The notes: generated from the letters alone by a model not told the origin. Positions 8,148 to 17,040 are shown, counted from the stretch's first letter. The stretch: DNA of 64,000 nt from Actinomadura graeca (GCF_019175365.1 NZ_CP059572.1:6820001-6884000), one strand, 5' to 3'. Program-made: numbers and translations.

Positions 8148-8167
8148 CCGGATCGTAGACGATCCGG
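8148..8167. promoter_or_regulatory. 9-bp palindrome, candidate operator
   Basis: Arms CCGGATCGT and ACGATCCGG are separated by AG. A possible -35 hexamer TTGTCA lies at 8129-8134, so the palindrome would cover the -10 region of a rightward promoter about 165 nt before the GNAT gene. A function as repressor site is inferred. Confidence 0.35.
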
Positions 8168-8239
8168 TGATGGCGACCTGTCCGATCCCCTAGACCGGCG
8201 GCCCATGTCCGTACCGTCCACGGCGGTGCCGCTCCCCGC

Positions 8240-8272
8240 GCGCCCCCGGGCCCACCTCCCGCCCGGGGGCGC
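8240..8272 (+). terminator. Terminator-like hairpin upstream of GNAT gene
   Basis: A 12-bp GC stem (GCGCCCCCGGGC with GCCCGGGGGCGC) and a 9-nt loop, followed by CTCATTTG. It lies between the palindrome at 8148 and the GNAT start at 8332, with no plus-strand gene feeding it. It may end a short unannotated transcript or act as an attenuator. The U-tract is poor. Confidence 0.4.
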
Positions 8273-8331
8273 CTCATTTGCACGGAGAGGCCCGTGCGTC
8301 CCACCTGCCACGCTCGCATAGCCTGGCGTGT

Positions 8332-8802
8332 GTGATCCGACCTGCTGCGCCTGACGACGTCCCCGCGATCATGCGGCTGATCCGTGATCTTGCGGAGTAC
8401 GAGCGCTCCCTGCACGAGGTGAAGGCCACCGAGGGGCAGCTGCGCGCGAGCCTGTTCGGCGACGACCCCAAGGTCTTCGCGCATGTCGCGGAGCACGACG
8501 GCGCGGTCGTGGGGTTCGCGTTGTGGTTCCTCAGCTTCTCGACGTGGGAGGGCGTCCACGGCATCTATCTGGAGGACCTCTACGTGGATCCGGCGGTCCG
8601 CGGCCATGGGTACGGCAAGGCGCTGCTCACCGGGCTGGCGCGTGTCGCCGAGCGGCGTGGGTACGCGCGCGTCGAGTGGGCGGTGCTGAACTGGAACGCG
8701 CCCGCCATCGGATTCTACGAGGCGATCGGCGCCCGTCCCCAGGACGACTGGACCGTCTACCGGCTCACCGGCGACGCCCTCACCGCGGCCGCCCGCGCCT
8801 GA
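8332..8802 (+). CDS. GNAT-family N-acetyltransferase
   Basis: A 156-residue acetyltransferase beginning VIRPAAPDDVPAIMRLIRDLAEYE at GTG 8332. The acetyl-CoA-binding signature VDPAVRGHGYGKALLTGLARVA is complete, and the C-terminal WNAPAIGFYEAIGARP strand-helix is typical. The length and motifs resemble the diamine N-acetyltransferase (SSAT-like) branch, in which LEDLYV precedes the CoA motif, but the substrate is not certain. It converges on the M1 peptidase gene with a 13-nt gap. A palindrome and a hairpin upstream suggest a regulated leader. Confidence 0.8.
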   Translation: MIRPAAPDDVPAIMRLIRDLAEYERSLHEVKATEGQLRASLFGDDPKVFAHVAEHDGAVVGFALWFLSFSTWEGVHGIYLEDLYVDPAVRGHGYGKALLTGLARVAERRGYARVEWAVLNWNAPAIGFYEAIGARPQDDWTVYRLTGDALTAAARA

Positions 8803-8815
8803 CGGGCCGCGTCCG

Positions 8816-10237
8816 TCACCACGTCGCGGGCTTCTCCTTGGTGTAGAGCCAGGCGTTGAACAGCCCGTCGAGCTGCTGGTGCGAAATGCGCTCCGCGAGC
8901 GCGACGAACTGCTCCGTCGTGACGTTGCCGTCGCGGTTCGCCCGCGTCCACACCTTGATCAGCGCGAAGAACGCCTTGTCGCCGATGCGCTCGCGCAGGG
9001 CGTGCAGGGTCAGGCCGCCGCGCCAGTACGGGGTGATCGTGAACAGCTCGTCCGTGCCGGGATCGCCGGTCCGCCGTTTGATCCACAGTTCGTCGTAGTA
9101 CGGCCAGTTGTCGCCCTTGCCGTAGAGGTTGTCGAACGTCTGCTTCACGGTCGGGCCGCCGTGCTGCTCGTCCCAGAGCCATTCGGCGTAGGTCGCGAAG
9201 CCCTCGTTCAGCCAGACGTCCTTCCAGCGGCTCAGGCTGACGCTGTTGCCGAACCACTGGTGCGCCAGCTCGTGCACGATCGTCGCCGTGTCGGGTTTGT
9301 AGCCGTAGATCGGGCGGCTCTGCGTTTCCAGCGAGAACGCCACGTCCACGCCGACGCGGATGCCGCCTGTGGACGCGAACGGGTACCTGCCGAAGACCTT
9401 CTCCTCCCAGTCGATCGCCTGGATCGTTCCCTCGTGGATGCCCTTCAGCTCGTCCGCGCGGTTCGGGGCCACGGCGGTGACGACCGGGATGCCGCTTTCC
9501 GTCTCGCCCTTCTGCACGGTGAACTTCCCGATGGCCAGCATCGCGAGGTAGCTCGCCATGGGGGAGCGTTCCTTCCAGACGAACGTGGACTTGCCGCCCC
9601 GGGTCCACTCGCCGCCCGGCACGCCGTTGGACAGCACCTGGGTGCCCTCCGGGACCGTGACACGGTAGGTGTAGGTGGCCTTGTCGGTCGGGTGGTCGTT
9701 GCTCGGGAACCAGGTGGACGCGCCGTCGGGCTCGCAGACCACGTACGCGCCGTCCGGGGTCCTGATCCACCCGAACGTGCCGAGGTCGGGCCGCTCTGCG
9801 GGCTTCGGGGTGCCCGCGTAGGCGACGGTCACGGTGAAGGTTTTGCCCTTGCGCAGGCCGCGCCGCGGCGTGACGATCAGCTCCTGGCCCGCGCGGGTGA
9901 ATGCGGCGGCCCTGCCGTCCACCTCGACGCCGGTGACGGTGAGCTGCTTGAGGTCGAGGTCGAAGCGCGACAGGTCCTGCGTCGCGCGGGCCTTGATGCG
10001 GGCGGTGGCGACCAGCGCGTTCGACGCCGGGTCGTAGTCGAGGGCGAGGTCGTAGTGGCCGACGTCGTAGCCGCCGTTGCCCTCCTCGGGGAAGTACGGG
10101 TCGCCGACGCCGGGCGCGCCGGGGGTGAAACGGTCCTGCACGCCGGCGGTGTCGGCGGTGGCGGAGGGCGCCGGGGCGACCAGGCACGCGAGGGTGAGCG
10201 TGACCGCGGCCATCGTGGGCTTGATCCGTGTGGTCAT
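8816..10237 (-). CDS. Secreted M1-family zinc metallopeptidase
   Basis: A 473-residue gluzincin aminopeptidase. It has an N-terminal Sec signal (MTTRIKPTMAAVTLTLACLV...ATADT, about 29 residues). The zinc site HELAHQWFGN, with the second glutamate in NEGFATYAEW 18 residues on, lies at about residues 320-345. The usual GAMEN substrate loop is replaced by a segment around VAFSLETQSRPI. The C-terminal helical domain is short, as in other small secreted actinobacterial M1 enzymes, so it is about half the length of PepN. It probably trims peptides outside the cell. Convergent with the GNAT gene. Confidence 0.87.
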   Translation of the reverse strand: MTTRIKPTMAAVTLTLACLVAPAPSATADTAGVQDRFTPGAPGVGDPYFPEEGNGGYDVGHYDLALDYDPASNALVATARIKARATQDLSRFDLDLKQLTVTGVEVDGRAAAFTRAGQELIVTPRRGLRKGKTFTVTVAYAGTPKPAERPDLGTFGWIRTPDGAYVVCEPDGASTWFPSNDHPTDKATYTYRVTVPEGTQVLSNGVPGGEWTRGGKSTFVWKERSPMASYLAMLAIGKFTVQKGETESGIPVVTAVAPNRADELKGIHEGTIQAIDWEEKVFGRYPFASTGGIRVGVDVAFSLETQSRPIYGYKPDTATIVHELAHQWFGNSVSLSRWKDVWLNEGFATYAEWLWDEQHGGPTVKQTFDNLYGKGDNWPYYDELWIKRRTGDPGTDELFTITPYWRGGLTLHALRERIGDKAFFALIKVWTRANRDGNVTTEQFVALAERISHQQLDGLFNAWLYTKEKPATW

Positions 10238-10315
10238 GGATCATCCTCTCTCTGGATGTGCCGCATAGAAGACCATGCATGTCGTGAGATGTCAGTAGAC
10301 CTAGACCCAAATACG

Positions 10316-10353
10316 CCGCGGGGGCCGTCCGGAAATCCGGACGACCCCCGCGG
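10316..10353 (-). terminator. Rho-independent-type terminator after sodN
   Basis: A 17-nt by 17-nt stem with one mismatch (CCGCGGGGG and CGTCCGG paired with CCGGACG and CCCCCGCGG) and an AAAT loop, 16 nt past the sodN stop codon. On the minus strand the stem is followed by CGTATTTGGG, so the U-tract is short. The stem is strong enough to end the sodN transcript. Confidence 0.7.
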
Positions 10354-10368
10354 TCTGCGCGGCCCGCG

Positions 10369-10770
10369 TCACGCCTGCTTGGTCTCCCAGAAGATCTTGT
10401 CGATCTCGGCGATCTTGCCCAGCAGCTCCTCGGCGACCTTGACGTCCAGGCTGCCCTTGGTACCGGACGCCCCGGCGAGCTTGGTGGCCTCGTTGAACAG
10501 CTGGTGCAGCTGCGGGTACTTCTCGAAGTGCGGCGGCTTGAAGTAGTCCGTCCACAGCACCCACAGGTGCTCCTTGACCAGCTGGGAGCGCTGCTCCTTG
10601 ATCAGGATCGCCCGCGCGCGGAACTCGGGGTCCTCATTGGCCGCGTACTTCTCGGCGATGGCCTTGACCGACTCGGCCTCGATCCGGGCCTGCGCCGGGT
10701 CGTAGACACCGCACGGCAGGTCGCAGTGCGCGGAGACCGTGGTCTTCGGACGCAGAAGCTTGAGCAACAC
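10369..10770 (-). CDS. sodN: Nickel superoxide dismutase precursor
   Basis: A 133-residue NiSOD precursor. After a 14-residue leader (VLLKLLRPKTTVSA) the mature enzyme starts with the nickel hook HCDLPCGVYDPAQARIE. His1, Cys2 and Cys6 of the mature form bind nickel, which dismutates superoxide. The helical remainder ends IDKIFWETKQA, as in Streptomyces. I chose GTG 10770 because it gives the standard 14-residue leader and has GGAAGGGAA upstream; the longer frame to 10800 would add 10 unlikely residues. The maturation peptidase sodX is divergent rather than downstream. A strong terminator follows. Confidence 0.95.
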   Translation of the reverse strand: MLLKLLRPKTTVSAHCDLPCGVYDPAQARIEAESVKAIAEKYAANEDPEFRARAILIKEQRSQLVKEHLWVLWTDYFKPPHFEKYPQLHQLFNEATKLAGASGTKGSLDVKVAEELLGKIAEIDKIFWETKQA

Positions 10771-10963
10771 CTGCGATTCCCTTCCCTCGTTTCGGATCAT
10801 GCTCAGGTCACCGACATTACCCTTGTGCCCTTAAGCCCGTCCGGGCAGGGCGCTCGGTATTTCGGCCTAAGACCCGGGCTGCCGCGCGACCCGGAACCCT
10901 CCTGAGGGTAATGGCCGTGAGGCCCCGGAGTATGCGACGCGGACGTAGCGGAAAGGGGAGGCC

Positions 10964-11443
10964 ATGGAAGCGGCCCGGCCACGCCGCCCGGCACTCGCCG
11001 GCCTGGTGCTGGCCGTGCTGGGGGGCGCGCTGTTCGCGCTGGTCAGGGCACGCGGCCGGGTCATGACGGTCGCGGTCTCGGGCGACTCGATGCTGCCCGT
11101 GCTGCGTCCCGGCGACTGGCTCGTCGTGCGCGTCGGAGGACGGGTCGCCCCGGGCGACGTCGTCGTCGCCCGTCATCCGGGCCGTCCGGAGCTGCTCATC
11201 GTCAAGCGGGCGGCGCGCCGCGCGGGCGTCGGCTGGTGGCTGGAGAGCGACAACCAGGGCGCCCGGGGGCGCCGCGACAGCTGGGACTTCGGTGCCGTTC
11301 CTGACGCGCTCGTCGTGGGACGGGCCGCCGCCCGCTACTGGCCGCTCCGCCGCGCCGGCCGCCTGGGGACCGACACGCGCGGCGCGCTCGGGTGGCACGC
11401 GGCGGTCACGCTCGGACGGCCCGCGCACAGGTCCGAGCAGTAG
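10964..11443 (+). CDS. sodX: NiSOD maturation peptidase (S26 signal-peptidase family)
   Basis: A 159-residue S26-like serine peptidase. A hydrophobic segment (ALAGLVLAVLGGALFALV, residues 10-27) is followed by the catalytic serine box SGDSMLPVLRPGDWLVVR and a catalytic lysine region ELLIVKRAAR. Divergence from sodN with 193 nt between them points to SodX, which removes the 14-residue SodN leader so that nickel can be loaded. The ATG at 10964 follows a strong AAAGGGGAGG site. Its last 109 nt overlap the 3' end of the convergent CGNR gene, so one of the two tails may be translated less far than drawn. Confidence 0.85.
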   Translation: MEAARPRRPALAGLVLAVLGGALFALVRARGRVMTVAVSGDSMLPVLRPGDWLVVRVGGRVAPGDVVVARHPGRPELLIVKRAARRAGVGWWLESDNQGARGRRDSWDFGAVPDALVVGRAAARYWPLRRAGRLGTDTRGALGWHAAVTLGRPAHRSEQ

Positions 11444-11907
11444 CGGCGCGATCCCTTGGCGGTCGTGTCGAAGTAGACCCGGCCGCAGTCCTCGGCGCGG
11501 CAGACGCCGAGCCGGTCGATCCCCTGGGAGCCGATCTTCGCGGCGAGGCCCATCGCGGTGCGGGCCGCGACGCGGTCGGGGATCGAGCCGCCCTCGTTGA
11601 AGTGCAGATGCCAGTCCTGCCCGTCGTGGCGGGTCATCTGCGGATGGACGGGATGCTGGATGAGCAGGATGTTGAGGCGCTCGATGGCGTCCTCCGCGTC
11701 CCCGCGCGCGGCGGAGACGAAGATCGCGCGCAGTTCGGCGCGCAGGTCGCGCATGGCGTCCAGATCGCGGTGCGCCGTCCGTCCCCCGAGATGCGGGCGG
11801 TGCAGCAGCAGGGCCTGCAGCCCTTCGAGATCGCGCAGCGGGTCGTGGCTGGGATGCTGCGTGTTCACGAGATCGACCGCCAGGTCCGCGTAAGAGGCGA
11901 GGTCCAC
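11335..11907 (-). CDS. CGNR zinc-finger family regulator
   Basis: A 190-residue protein of the CGNR/ABATE family. The N-terminal ABATE-like domain begins VDLASYADLAVDLVNTQHP and includes RDLRAELRAIF. The C-terminal zinc finger has cysteines in LGVCRAEDCGRVYFDT and RRYCSDLCAGR, with AGR standing where many relatives have GNR. Such proteins are probable transcription regulators. The start at GTG 11907 has GGGAGC upstream. The residues after the finger (VTAACHPSAPR and on) are unlike the family and are encoded antisense to the end of sodX, so the tail may be extended or frameshifted. Confidence 0.75.
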   Translation of the reverse strand: MDLASYADLAVDLVNTQHPSHDPLRDLEGLQALLLHRPHLGGRTAHRDLDAMRDLRAELRAIFVSAARGDAEDAIERLNILLIQHPVHPQMTRHDGQDWHLHFNEGGSIPDRVAARTAMGLAAKIGSQGIDRLGVCRAEDCGRVYFDTTAKGSRRYCSDLCAGRPSVTAACHPSAPRVSVPRRPARRSGQ

Positions 11908-12038
11908 ATTCGCTCCCGACAGAGTCCGGCCCGATCGGCGAATCGTCAGGGTCATTCCCCCGACACGAGAATTACACCGTCTTTGGGTCACTGGCCAGTC
12001 CGGTGTCCGAATTGCTCGGAGTCTCAGGCAGGGAAAAG

Positions 12039-12060
12039 GCCCGCGCCGGGTGGCGCGGGC
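12039..12060 (-). terminator. Rho-independent terminator after malic enzyme
   Basis: A 9-bp stem GCCCGCGCC/GGCGCGGGC with a GGGT loop, 20 nt past the malic enzyme stop. On the minus strand it is followed by CTTTTCCC, a usable U-tract for a high-GC organism. Confidence 0.75.
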
Positions 12061-12079
12061 CCGTCATTGGTCCTCCGGA

Positions 12080-13270
12080 TCAGATCCGATTGACCCCTTC
12101 CCGGCGGGCCTGGGTGGCCACGGCGGCGGCCACGGCGGGCGCGACCCGGTCGTCGAACGGGCCGGGGATCACGTAGTCGGCCGACAGGTCGCCGCCGACG
12201 ATGCCGGCGAGGGCGCCCGCGGCGGCCAGCTTCATGCCCTCGGTGATCGAATGGGCCCGGACGTCCAGCGCGCCGCGGAAGATGCCGGGGAACGCCAGCA
12301 CGTTGTTGATCTGGTTGGGGTAGTCGCTGCGCCCGGTCGCCACGACCCTGGCGTGCCGCCGGGCCACCTCCGGATGCACCTCCGGCGTGGGGTTGGACAG
12401 CGCGAACACGATCGCGTTCTGCGACATGGTGGCGACCGACGACTCGTGGACGGTGCTCCCGGACAGCCCGATGAACACGTCGGCGCCGCGCAGCGCCTCC
12501 TCGGTGGAGCCGGTCAGCCGCGACCGGTTGGTGACCGCGGCGATCCGCTCCTTGACCGGGTTGAGGCCGTCGCGGCCCTCGTAGATGAGCCCCTTGCTGT
12601 CCGACAGCGCGATGTCGCCGATGCCGGCCTCGATGAGGATCCGCGACACCGCGATGCCGGACGCGCCCGCGCCGGCCACGACGGCGCGCAGCTGCGCCAG
12701 GGGCCTGCCGACCAGGCGCGCGGCGTTGGTGAGCGCGGCGAGCACCACGATCGCGGTGCCGTGCTGGTCGTCGTGGAAGACGGGGATGTCGAGCTCGGCG
12801 CGCAGCCGGTCCTCGATCTCGAAGCAGCGGGGAGCGCTGATGTCCTCCAGGTTGATGCCGCCGAAGCTCGGGGCCATCCGGACGACCGTGTCGACGATCT
12901 CGTCCACGCCGGTGCAGCCGAGCGCGATCGGCACCGAGTCGACGTCCGCGAACTCCTTGAACAGCAGGGACTTGCCCTCCATGACCGGCATCGAGGCGGC
13001 CGGGCCGATGTCGCCGAGCCCGAGCACGGCGGTGCCGTCGGTGACGACCGCGACGACCTTGGACGTCCAGGTGTAGTCGTGGACCAGGTCCGGGTTCTCG
13101 GCGATGGCGGTGCAGACCCGCGCGACGCCCGGCGTGTAGGCGAGGGAGAGATCGTCCTTGTTGCGGACGGGGATCGTCGACCGCATCTCCAGCTTCCCGC
13201 CGCGGTGCAGCGGGAAGGCCGGATCGTCGTCGAGTCTCGGCGGTTCGTTGGGAATGGGCTCAGCAGCCAC
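12080..13270 (-). CDS. NAD(P)-dependent malic enzyme
   Basis: A 396-residue short-form bacterial malic enzyme that oxidatively decarboxylates malate to pyruvate and CO2. Visible motifs are the N-terminal LAYTPGVARVCTAIAENPDLV, the catalytic region VTDGTAVLGLGDIGP and MEGKSLLFKEFADVDSVPI, the metal-binding INLEDISAPRCFEIE and IPVFHDDQHGTAIV, the dinucleotide motif GAGASGIAVSRIL, and ALSNPTPEVHPE. There is no phosphotransacetylase-like C-terminal extension. Cofactor preference cannot be read with certainty. A GTG start at 13270. It is divergent from an amino-acid ABC transporter across 371 nt, with a duplicated motif in between. Confidence 0.9.
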   Translation of the reverse strand: MAAEPIPNEPPRLDDDPAFPLHRGGKLEMRSTIPVRNKDDLSLAYTPGVARVCTAIAENPDLVHDYTWTSKVVAVVTDGTAVLGLGDIGPAASMPVMEGKSLLFKEFADVDSVPIALGCTGVDEIVDTVVRMAPSFGGINLEDISAPRCFEIEDRLRAELDIPVFHDDQHGTAIVVLAALTNAARLVGRPLAQLRAVVAGAGASGIAVSRILIEAGIGDIALSDSKGLIYEGRDGLNPVKERIAAVTNRSRLTGSTEEALRGADVFIGLSGSTVHESSVATMSQNAIVFALSNPTPEVHPEVARRHARVVATGRSDYPNQINNVLAFPGIFRGALDVRAHSITEGMKLAAAGALAGIVGGDLSADYVIPGPFDDRVAPAVAAAVATQARREGVNRI

Positions 13271-13641
13271 AGCGACCCCTGTCGGTGAGAGTGTGCCTTC
13301 GGGCGATGCCGCCGCGGTGGTGACGGTCTGGTGGCCTGATCACCGGGTCGGGCATCTCGCGACGTACGGGGGTCACCCGTTGTCCGATTGTGCCACACGG
13401 CCCTTAAGCGGCCCGGGGGCGGCGGTGGGGGCGGCCGTCGCCCGCCCGCTGACGGTGCGTGGCGGATCAATGGCCGGTTGTGGGGAATGTCGAGGTAGGC
13501 GCACTGTCCCGGGGTTACCTCGTTGTCCGATCGTGTCGGACCCTTAATCCGGAACGGGCCGGTGTGCGCCAAGATGTGCATCTGACCTACGGATCAGTAC
13601 GAACCACTACGGATCCGACGAAACCATCTGGAGGGGGACCA
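13271..13641. other. Divergent promoter region with a duplicated motif
   Basis: A 371-nt region between malic enzyme and the ABC transporter. A direct repeat, TTGTCCGAT(T/C)GTG then CCCTTAA, occurs at 13380-13407 and 13523-13547. The second copy contains the inverted repeat GTCCGA...TCGGAC. A further short direct repeat (CTACGGATC) lies about 13583-13617, just before the transporter. No gene is supported here. Confidence 0.5.
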
Positions 13642-14541
13642 GTGACCACCGGTTCTCTGCGCCGCCGTGCCCTCACGGCGAGCGCGCTCGCGCTGACCGG
13701 CGTCCTCGCCCTGTCCGCGTGCGGCGACGGCGACGACTCGGGCTCGTCCGTCCCGAAGGCGAGTGCGGACGCCAAGCTCGCGGCCATGGTCCCGGCCTCG
13801 ATCAAGAGCGACGGCAAGATCTCGATCGGCACGGACGCGTCGTACCCGCCCAACGAGAGCGTCGACCCCGGATCGCAGAAGATCGTCGGATGGGACGTCG
13901 ATCTGTTCGACGCCATCGCGGCCAAGCTCGGCCTGAAGACCGAGTACCACAACGCGGGCTTCGACACGATCATCCCGGGCGTCCAGTCCGGCAAGTACGA
14001 GGCGGGGGTCTCGTCCTTCACCGACAACAAGGAGCGGGAGAAGGTCGTCGACTTCGTCAGCTACTACACCGCCGGGACGGCCTGGGCCACCCTCAAGGGC
14101 AACCCCAAGGGCGTCAACCCCGACGACGCCTGTGGCAAGAGCATCGGGGTCCAGCAGGGCACCGTGCAGGTGGACGACCTGAAGGCGCGCAGCAAGAAGT
14201 GCGCCGACGCGGGCAAGCCGCCCGTCAAGCCGGTCGTCCGCAAGCAGCAGACCGAGGTCAACAACGACCTGGTCGCCGGGAAGGTCGACGCCATGGCCGC
14301 CGACTCGCCGATCGTCGGCGGCGCGGTGAAGAAGACCGGCAAGCTGGAGATCATCGGGCAGGTCTACGACACCGCGCCGTACGGTTACGCGTTCGGCAAG
14401 TCCTCCGGGCAGCTCAGGGACGCCGTCCTCGCCGCGCTCAAGGCGCTGATGGCCGACGGCACCTACAAGAAGATCCTGGAGGAGAACGGCGTGGAGAGCG
14501 GAGCGATCACCGATCCGGCGGTCAACGCCGCGCAGAGCTGA
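13642..14541 (+). CDS. Polar amino-acid ABC transporter, substrate-binding lipoprotein
   Basis: A 299-residue SBP_bac_3-family protein. The signal peptide ends in the lipobox LSAC (Cys27), so it is probably lipid-anchored outside the membrane. The mature part has the usual [14 protein letters not shown] start, [31 protein letters not shown] and a C-terminal [19 protein letters not shown]. Relatives bind glutamate, glutamine or basic amino acids, and the specificity here is not clear. The GTG start follows GGAGGGGG. It is the first gene of a three-gene transporter operon, 3 nt before the permease. Confidence 0.88.
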   Translation: MTTGSLRRRALTASALALTGVLALSACGDGDDSGSSVPKASADAKLAAMVPASIKSDGKISIGTDASYPPNESVDPGSQKIVGWDVDLFDAIAAKLGLKTEYHNAGFDTIIPGVQSGKYEAGVSSFTDNKEREKVVDFVSYYTAGTAWATLKGNPKGVNPDDACGKSIGVQQGTVQVDDLKARSKKCADAGKPPVKPVVRKQQTEVNNDLVAGKVDAMAADSPIVGGAVKKTGKLEIIGQVYDTAPYGYAFGKSSGQLRDAVLAALKALMADGTYKKILEENGVESGAITDPAVNAAQS

Positions 14542-14544
14542 GCC

Positions 14545-15459
14545 ATGACGATCGACAGCGACGCCGGCCGGGGACGGCCCGAGGCGATCAAGGCCGTCCC
14601 CGTCCGCCATCCGGGGCGCTGGGTGGCGGCGGCGGTCGTCCTGGTGCTGGTCGCGATGTTCGTCCACTTCCTGCTGACCAGCGACGCGCTGGAATGGTCG
14701 GAGCAGGGCAAGTACATCACCTCCAGCGCCGTGCTCAAGGGCGTCCGCAACACGATCCTGCTCACCGTCGCCGCGATGGCCGGGGGGATGCTGCTCGGCA
14801 CCGTCCTCGCGCTGATGCGGCTGTCGGCCAATCCGCTGCTGAGCGGTGCCTCGTGGTTCTACCTGTGGTTCTTCCGCGGCACGCCGCTCTACACGCAGCT
14901 GCTGATCTGGGGTGCCATCGGCTCGCTGTTCCCGACCCTCGGCGTCGGCATCCCGTTCGGGCCGGAGTTCCACACCTGGAAGACGCAGGCGCTCGTCTCG
15001 CCGATGCTCGCGGCGGGCCTCGGGCTGATCCTCAACGAGGCCGCCTACATGGCGGAGATCATCCGGGCCGGGATCCTGTCGGTGGACGAGGGCCAGCAGG
15101 AGGCGGCGGGCGCCCTCGGCATGTCCCGGATGCAGACCATGGGACGGATCGTGCTGCCGCAGGCGATGCGGGTCATCGTCCCGCCGACCGGCAACGAGGT
15201 GCTCTCGATGATGAAGAACACCTCGCTGGTCGCGGCCATCCCGTTCTCGGAGCTGACGTTCACCGCGCAGACCATCTACGCCAGCACCTACAAGATCATT
15301 CCGATGCTGGTCATGGCGTGCCTGTGGTACCTGCTGCTGTCGTCGGTCCTGATGGTGGGCCAGTACTACCTGGAACGCCACTTCAGCCGGGGCGTCGGCA
15401 GGGAGTCGCGGGCGCGCGGGCCGCTGCTCCGGCTGCGCGGCGGGGGTGGCGGCCAGTGA
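14545..15459 (+). CDS. Polar amino-acid ABC transporter permease
   Basis: A 304-residue HisM/GlnP-type permease with a hydrophilic N-terminus, one leading membrane helix ([19 protein letters not shown]) and the family core [37 protein letters not shown] and [23 protein letters not shown]. The EAA loop that contacts the ATPase is intact. A single permease gene suggests a homodimeric channel. It overlaps the ATPase gene by 4 nt. Confidence 0.9.
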   Translation: MTIDSDAGRGRPEAIKAVPVRHPGRWVAAAVVLVLVAMFVHFLLTSDALEWSEQGKYITSSAVLKGVRNTILLTVAAMAGGMLLGTVLALMRLSANPLLSGASWFYLWFFRGTPLYTQLLIWGAIGSLFPTLGVGIPFGPEFHTWKTQALVSPMLAAGLGLILNEAAYMAEIIRAGILSVDEGQQEAAGALGMSRMQTMGRIVLPQAMRVIVPPTGNEVLSMMKNTSLVAAIPFSELTFTAQTIYASTYKIIPMLVMACLWYLLLSSVLMVGQYYLERHFSRGVGRESRARGPLLRLRGGGGGQ

Positions 15460-16277
15460 CCGGAGATGAGGACGCGGTGGGCGATCCGCTGGCGAAGGTG
15501 CCCGCGCCCGAGGGCGGCGGGCCGATGGTGAGGGCCGAGGGCGTGCACAAGTCCTTCGGCCGGCTGGAGGTGCTCAAGGGCATCGACCTGGAGGTGCGGC
15601 AGGGCGAGGTGATGTGCGTCGTCGGCCCGTCCGGGTCGGGGAAGTCCACCTTCCTGCGCTGCATCAACCACCTGGAGAAGATCAACGCGGGACGGCTGTG
15701 GGTGAACGGCCACCTGGTCGGCTACCGCGAGCGCGGCGGGCGGCTGTACGAGCTGCGCGACCGCGAGGTCGCCGCGCAGCGCCGCGAGATCGGCATGGTG
15801 TTCCAGCGCTTCAACCTGTTCCCCCACAAGACGGTGCTGGAGAACGTCATGGGGGCACCGGTCTGGGTGAAGAAGCAGCCCAAGGACCAGGTCAGGGAGC
15901 GTGCCCTCGCGCTGCTGGACCGCGTCGGGCTGAGCGAGAAGGCGCGGAACTACCCGGCGCAGCTGTCCGGCGGGCAGCAGCAGCGGGTCGCGATCGCGCG
16001 GGCCCTGGCGATGGAGCCGGCGCTGATGCTGTTCGACGAGCCGACCTCGGCGCTCGACCCGGAGCTGGTCGGCGAGGTGCTGGAGGTCATGAAGCAGCTC
16101 GCCCTGGACGGCATGACCATGCTGGTGGTCACCCACGAGATGGGCTTCGCCCGTGAGGTCGGCGACTCGCTGGTCTTCATGGACGACGGCGTCGTGGTGG
16201 AGCGGGGCGCCCCACGCGAGGTCCTCGCCAACCCGCAGAACGAGCGGACGAGGAACTTCCTGTCCAAGGTGCTGTAA
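15456..16277 (+). CDS. Polar amino-acid ABC transporter ATPase
   Basis: A 273-residue GlnQ-type ATPase. Walker A is GPSGSGKST, followed by the Q-loop FQRFNLFPH, the signature [16 protein letters not shown], Walker [15 protein letters not shown], and the H-loop [12 protein letters not shown]. The preceding permease stop is embedded in its GTG start (15456). A 23-residue N-terminal extension precedes [12 protein letters not shown]; initiation at that ATG is an alternative. It completes the importer with the two genes upstream. Confidence 0.92.
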   Translation: MTGDEDAVGDPLAKVPAPEGGGPMVRAEGVHKSFGRLEVLKGIDLEVRQGEVMCVVGPSGSGKSTFLRCINHLEKINAGRLWVNGHLVGYRERGGRLYELRDREVAAQRREIGMVFQRFNLFPHKTVLENVMGAPVWVKKQPKDQVRERALALLDRVGLSEKARNYPAQLSGGQQQRVAIARALAMEPALMLFDEPTSALDPELVGEVLEVMKQLALDGMTMLVVTHEMGFAREVGDSLVFMDDGVVVERGAPREVLANPQNERTRNFLSKVL

Positions 16278-16449
16278 CGACATTTTGGACCGTCCAAGAA
16301 TCCGCGGGGCGGCTCCGGCGACCGGCCGGGGTCGCCCTTTCTGCGGTGGACGCCCAGGAGTTTTCGGCGCCGTTGTCTGATTCCCCGCGGATCGGATCCT
16401 CTTTATAAATTCATTGACTCGCAAATACCCCTCTGTTACGTTCACGGTC

Positions 16450-17040
16450 ATGAAGATCTTAAGTGCGGCAAAGGCCCTCTCCGTGATCGCGGTGTCCGTC
16501 TCAGCGTCGATCGCCGGAGTGGGGGGATCCGCGCATGCAGCCGCACCCTCCGGTGAAGGGGACGCCGTTCAGGCGCTCGCCTCAGGCGTCTTCGGAAATG
16601 TTCGCGCGGTACCCGTCGCCAACGCTCCCGGCTTCCGCTATCTGGTCGCCAAGCACAGCGGGAAGTGCATCACGGTCTCCGGCGCCAGCACCGCGGACGG
16701 CGCCGTGGTCAACCAGTACACCTGCGTCGGGAGGCAGAACCAGCAGTGGCGGATCGTCAACGTTTCGGGTGGCTCCTCCCTCCAGGTCAGGCACAGTGCC
16801 CGGTGCCTGTCGGTCTCCGGCGGATCCAAGCGCGACGGGGCGCGGGTCATCCAGTGGATCTGCAACGGCGCGGGGGACCAGCTGTTCCGGAACATCCAGG
16901 TCAGCAACATGCGGATGGTCGCGCACCACAGCAACAAGTGCCTGAGCATCAAGGGCGGCAGCAAGGCGAACAACGCCCCGTACATTCAGTGGCGGTGCAA
17001 CAATTCCGCCGACCAGCGGCTCAACACGCGGCCCGCCTGA
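16450..17040 (+). CDS. Secreted ricin-type beta-trefoil lectin-like protein
   Basis: A 196-residue exported protein. The signal peptide is MKILSAAKALSVIAVSVSASIAG...SAHA. The remainder is one ricin B-type trefoil of three QxW-like repeats with paired cysteines: SGKCITVSGAS...CVGRQNQQWRI, SARCLSVSGGS...CNGAGDQLFRN and SNKCLSIKGGS...CNNSADQRLN. Such domains bind carbohydrate. With no catalytic domain attached, it may act alone as a lectin. It has its own AT-rich upstream region (TTTATAAATTCATTGACT) that stands out from the surrounding GC-rich DNA and may be its promoter. The ribosome-binding site is weak, and an in-frame upstream start at 16414 is less likely. Confidence 0.8.
   Translation: MKILSAAKALSVIAVSVSASIAGVGGSAHAAAPSGEGDAVQALASGVFGNVRAVPVANAPGFRYLVAKHSGKCITVSGASTADGAVVNQYTCVGRQNQQWRIVNVSGGSSLQVRHSARCLSVSGGSKRDGARVIQWICNGAGDQLFRNIQVSNMRMVAHHSNKCLSIKGGSKANNAPYIQWRCNNSADQRLNTRPA

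Larger units (their letters stand above)
7520..8331. other. Long intergenic region upstream of anti-sigma and GNAT genes
   Basis: About 810 nt without a supported gene. It holds the tandem repeat (7621-7948), then a lower-complexity GT-rich stretch, then a 9-bp palindrome at 8148-8167 and a strong hairpin at 8240-8272. A frame open from about 7972 to 8193 on the plus strand has no recognisable protein features or ribosome-binding site, so I do not call it. Confidence 0.5.

Noticed and set aside
7972..8193. Possible 73-codon gene on the plus strand
   Set aside because: No ribosome-binding site, no recognisable protein features, and its end lies in a region with palindromes better explained as regulatory.
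10891..10905. Short inverted repeat ACCCT/AGGGT in the sodN-sodX spacer as a Nur box
   Set aside because: Arms are only 5 bp and the sequence does not match the AT-rich Nur consensus, so it was not called.
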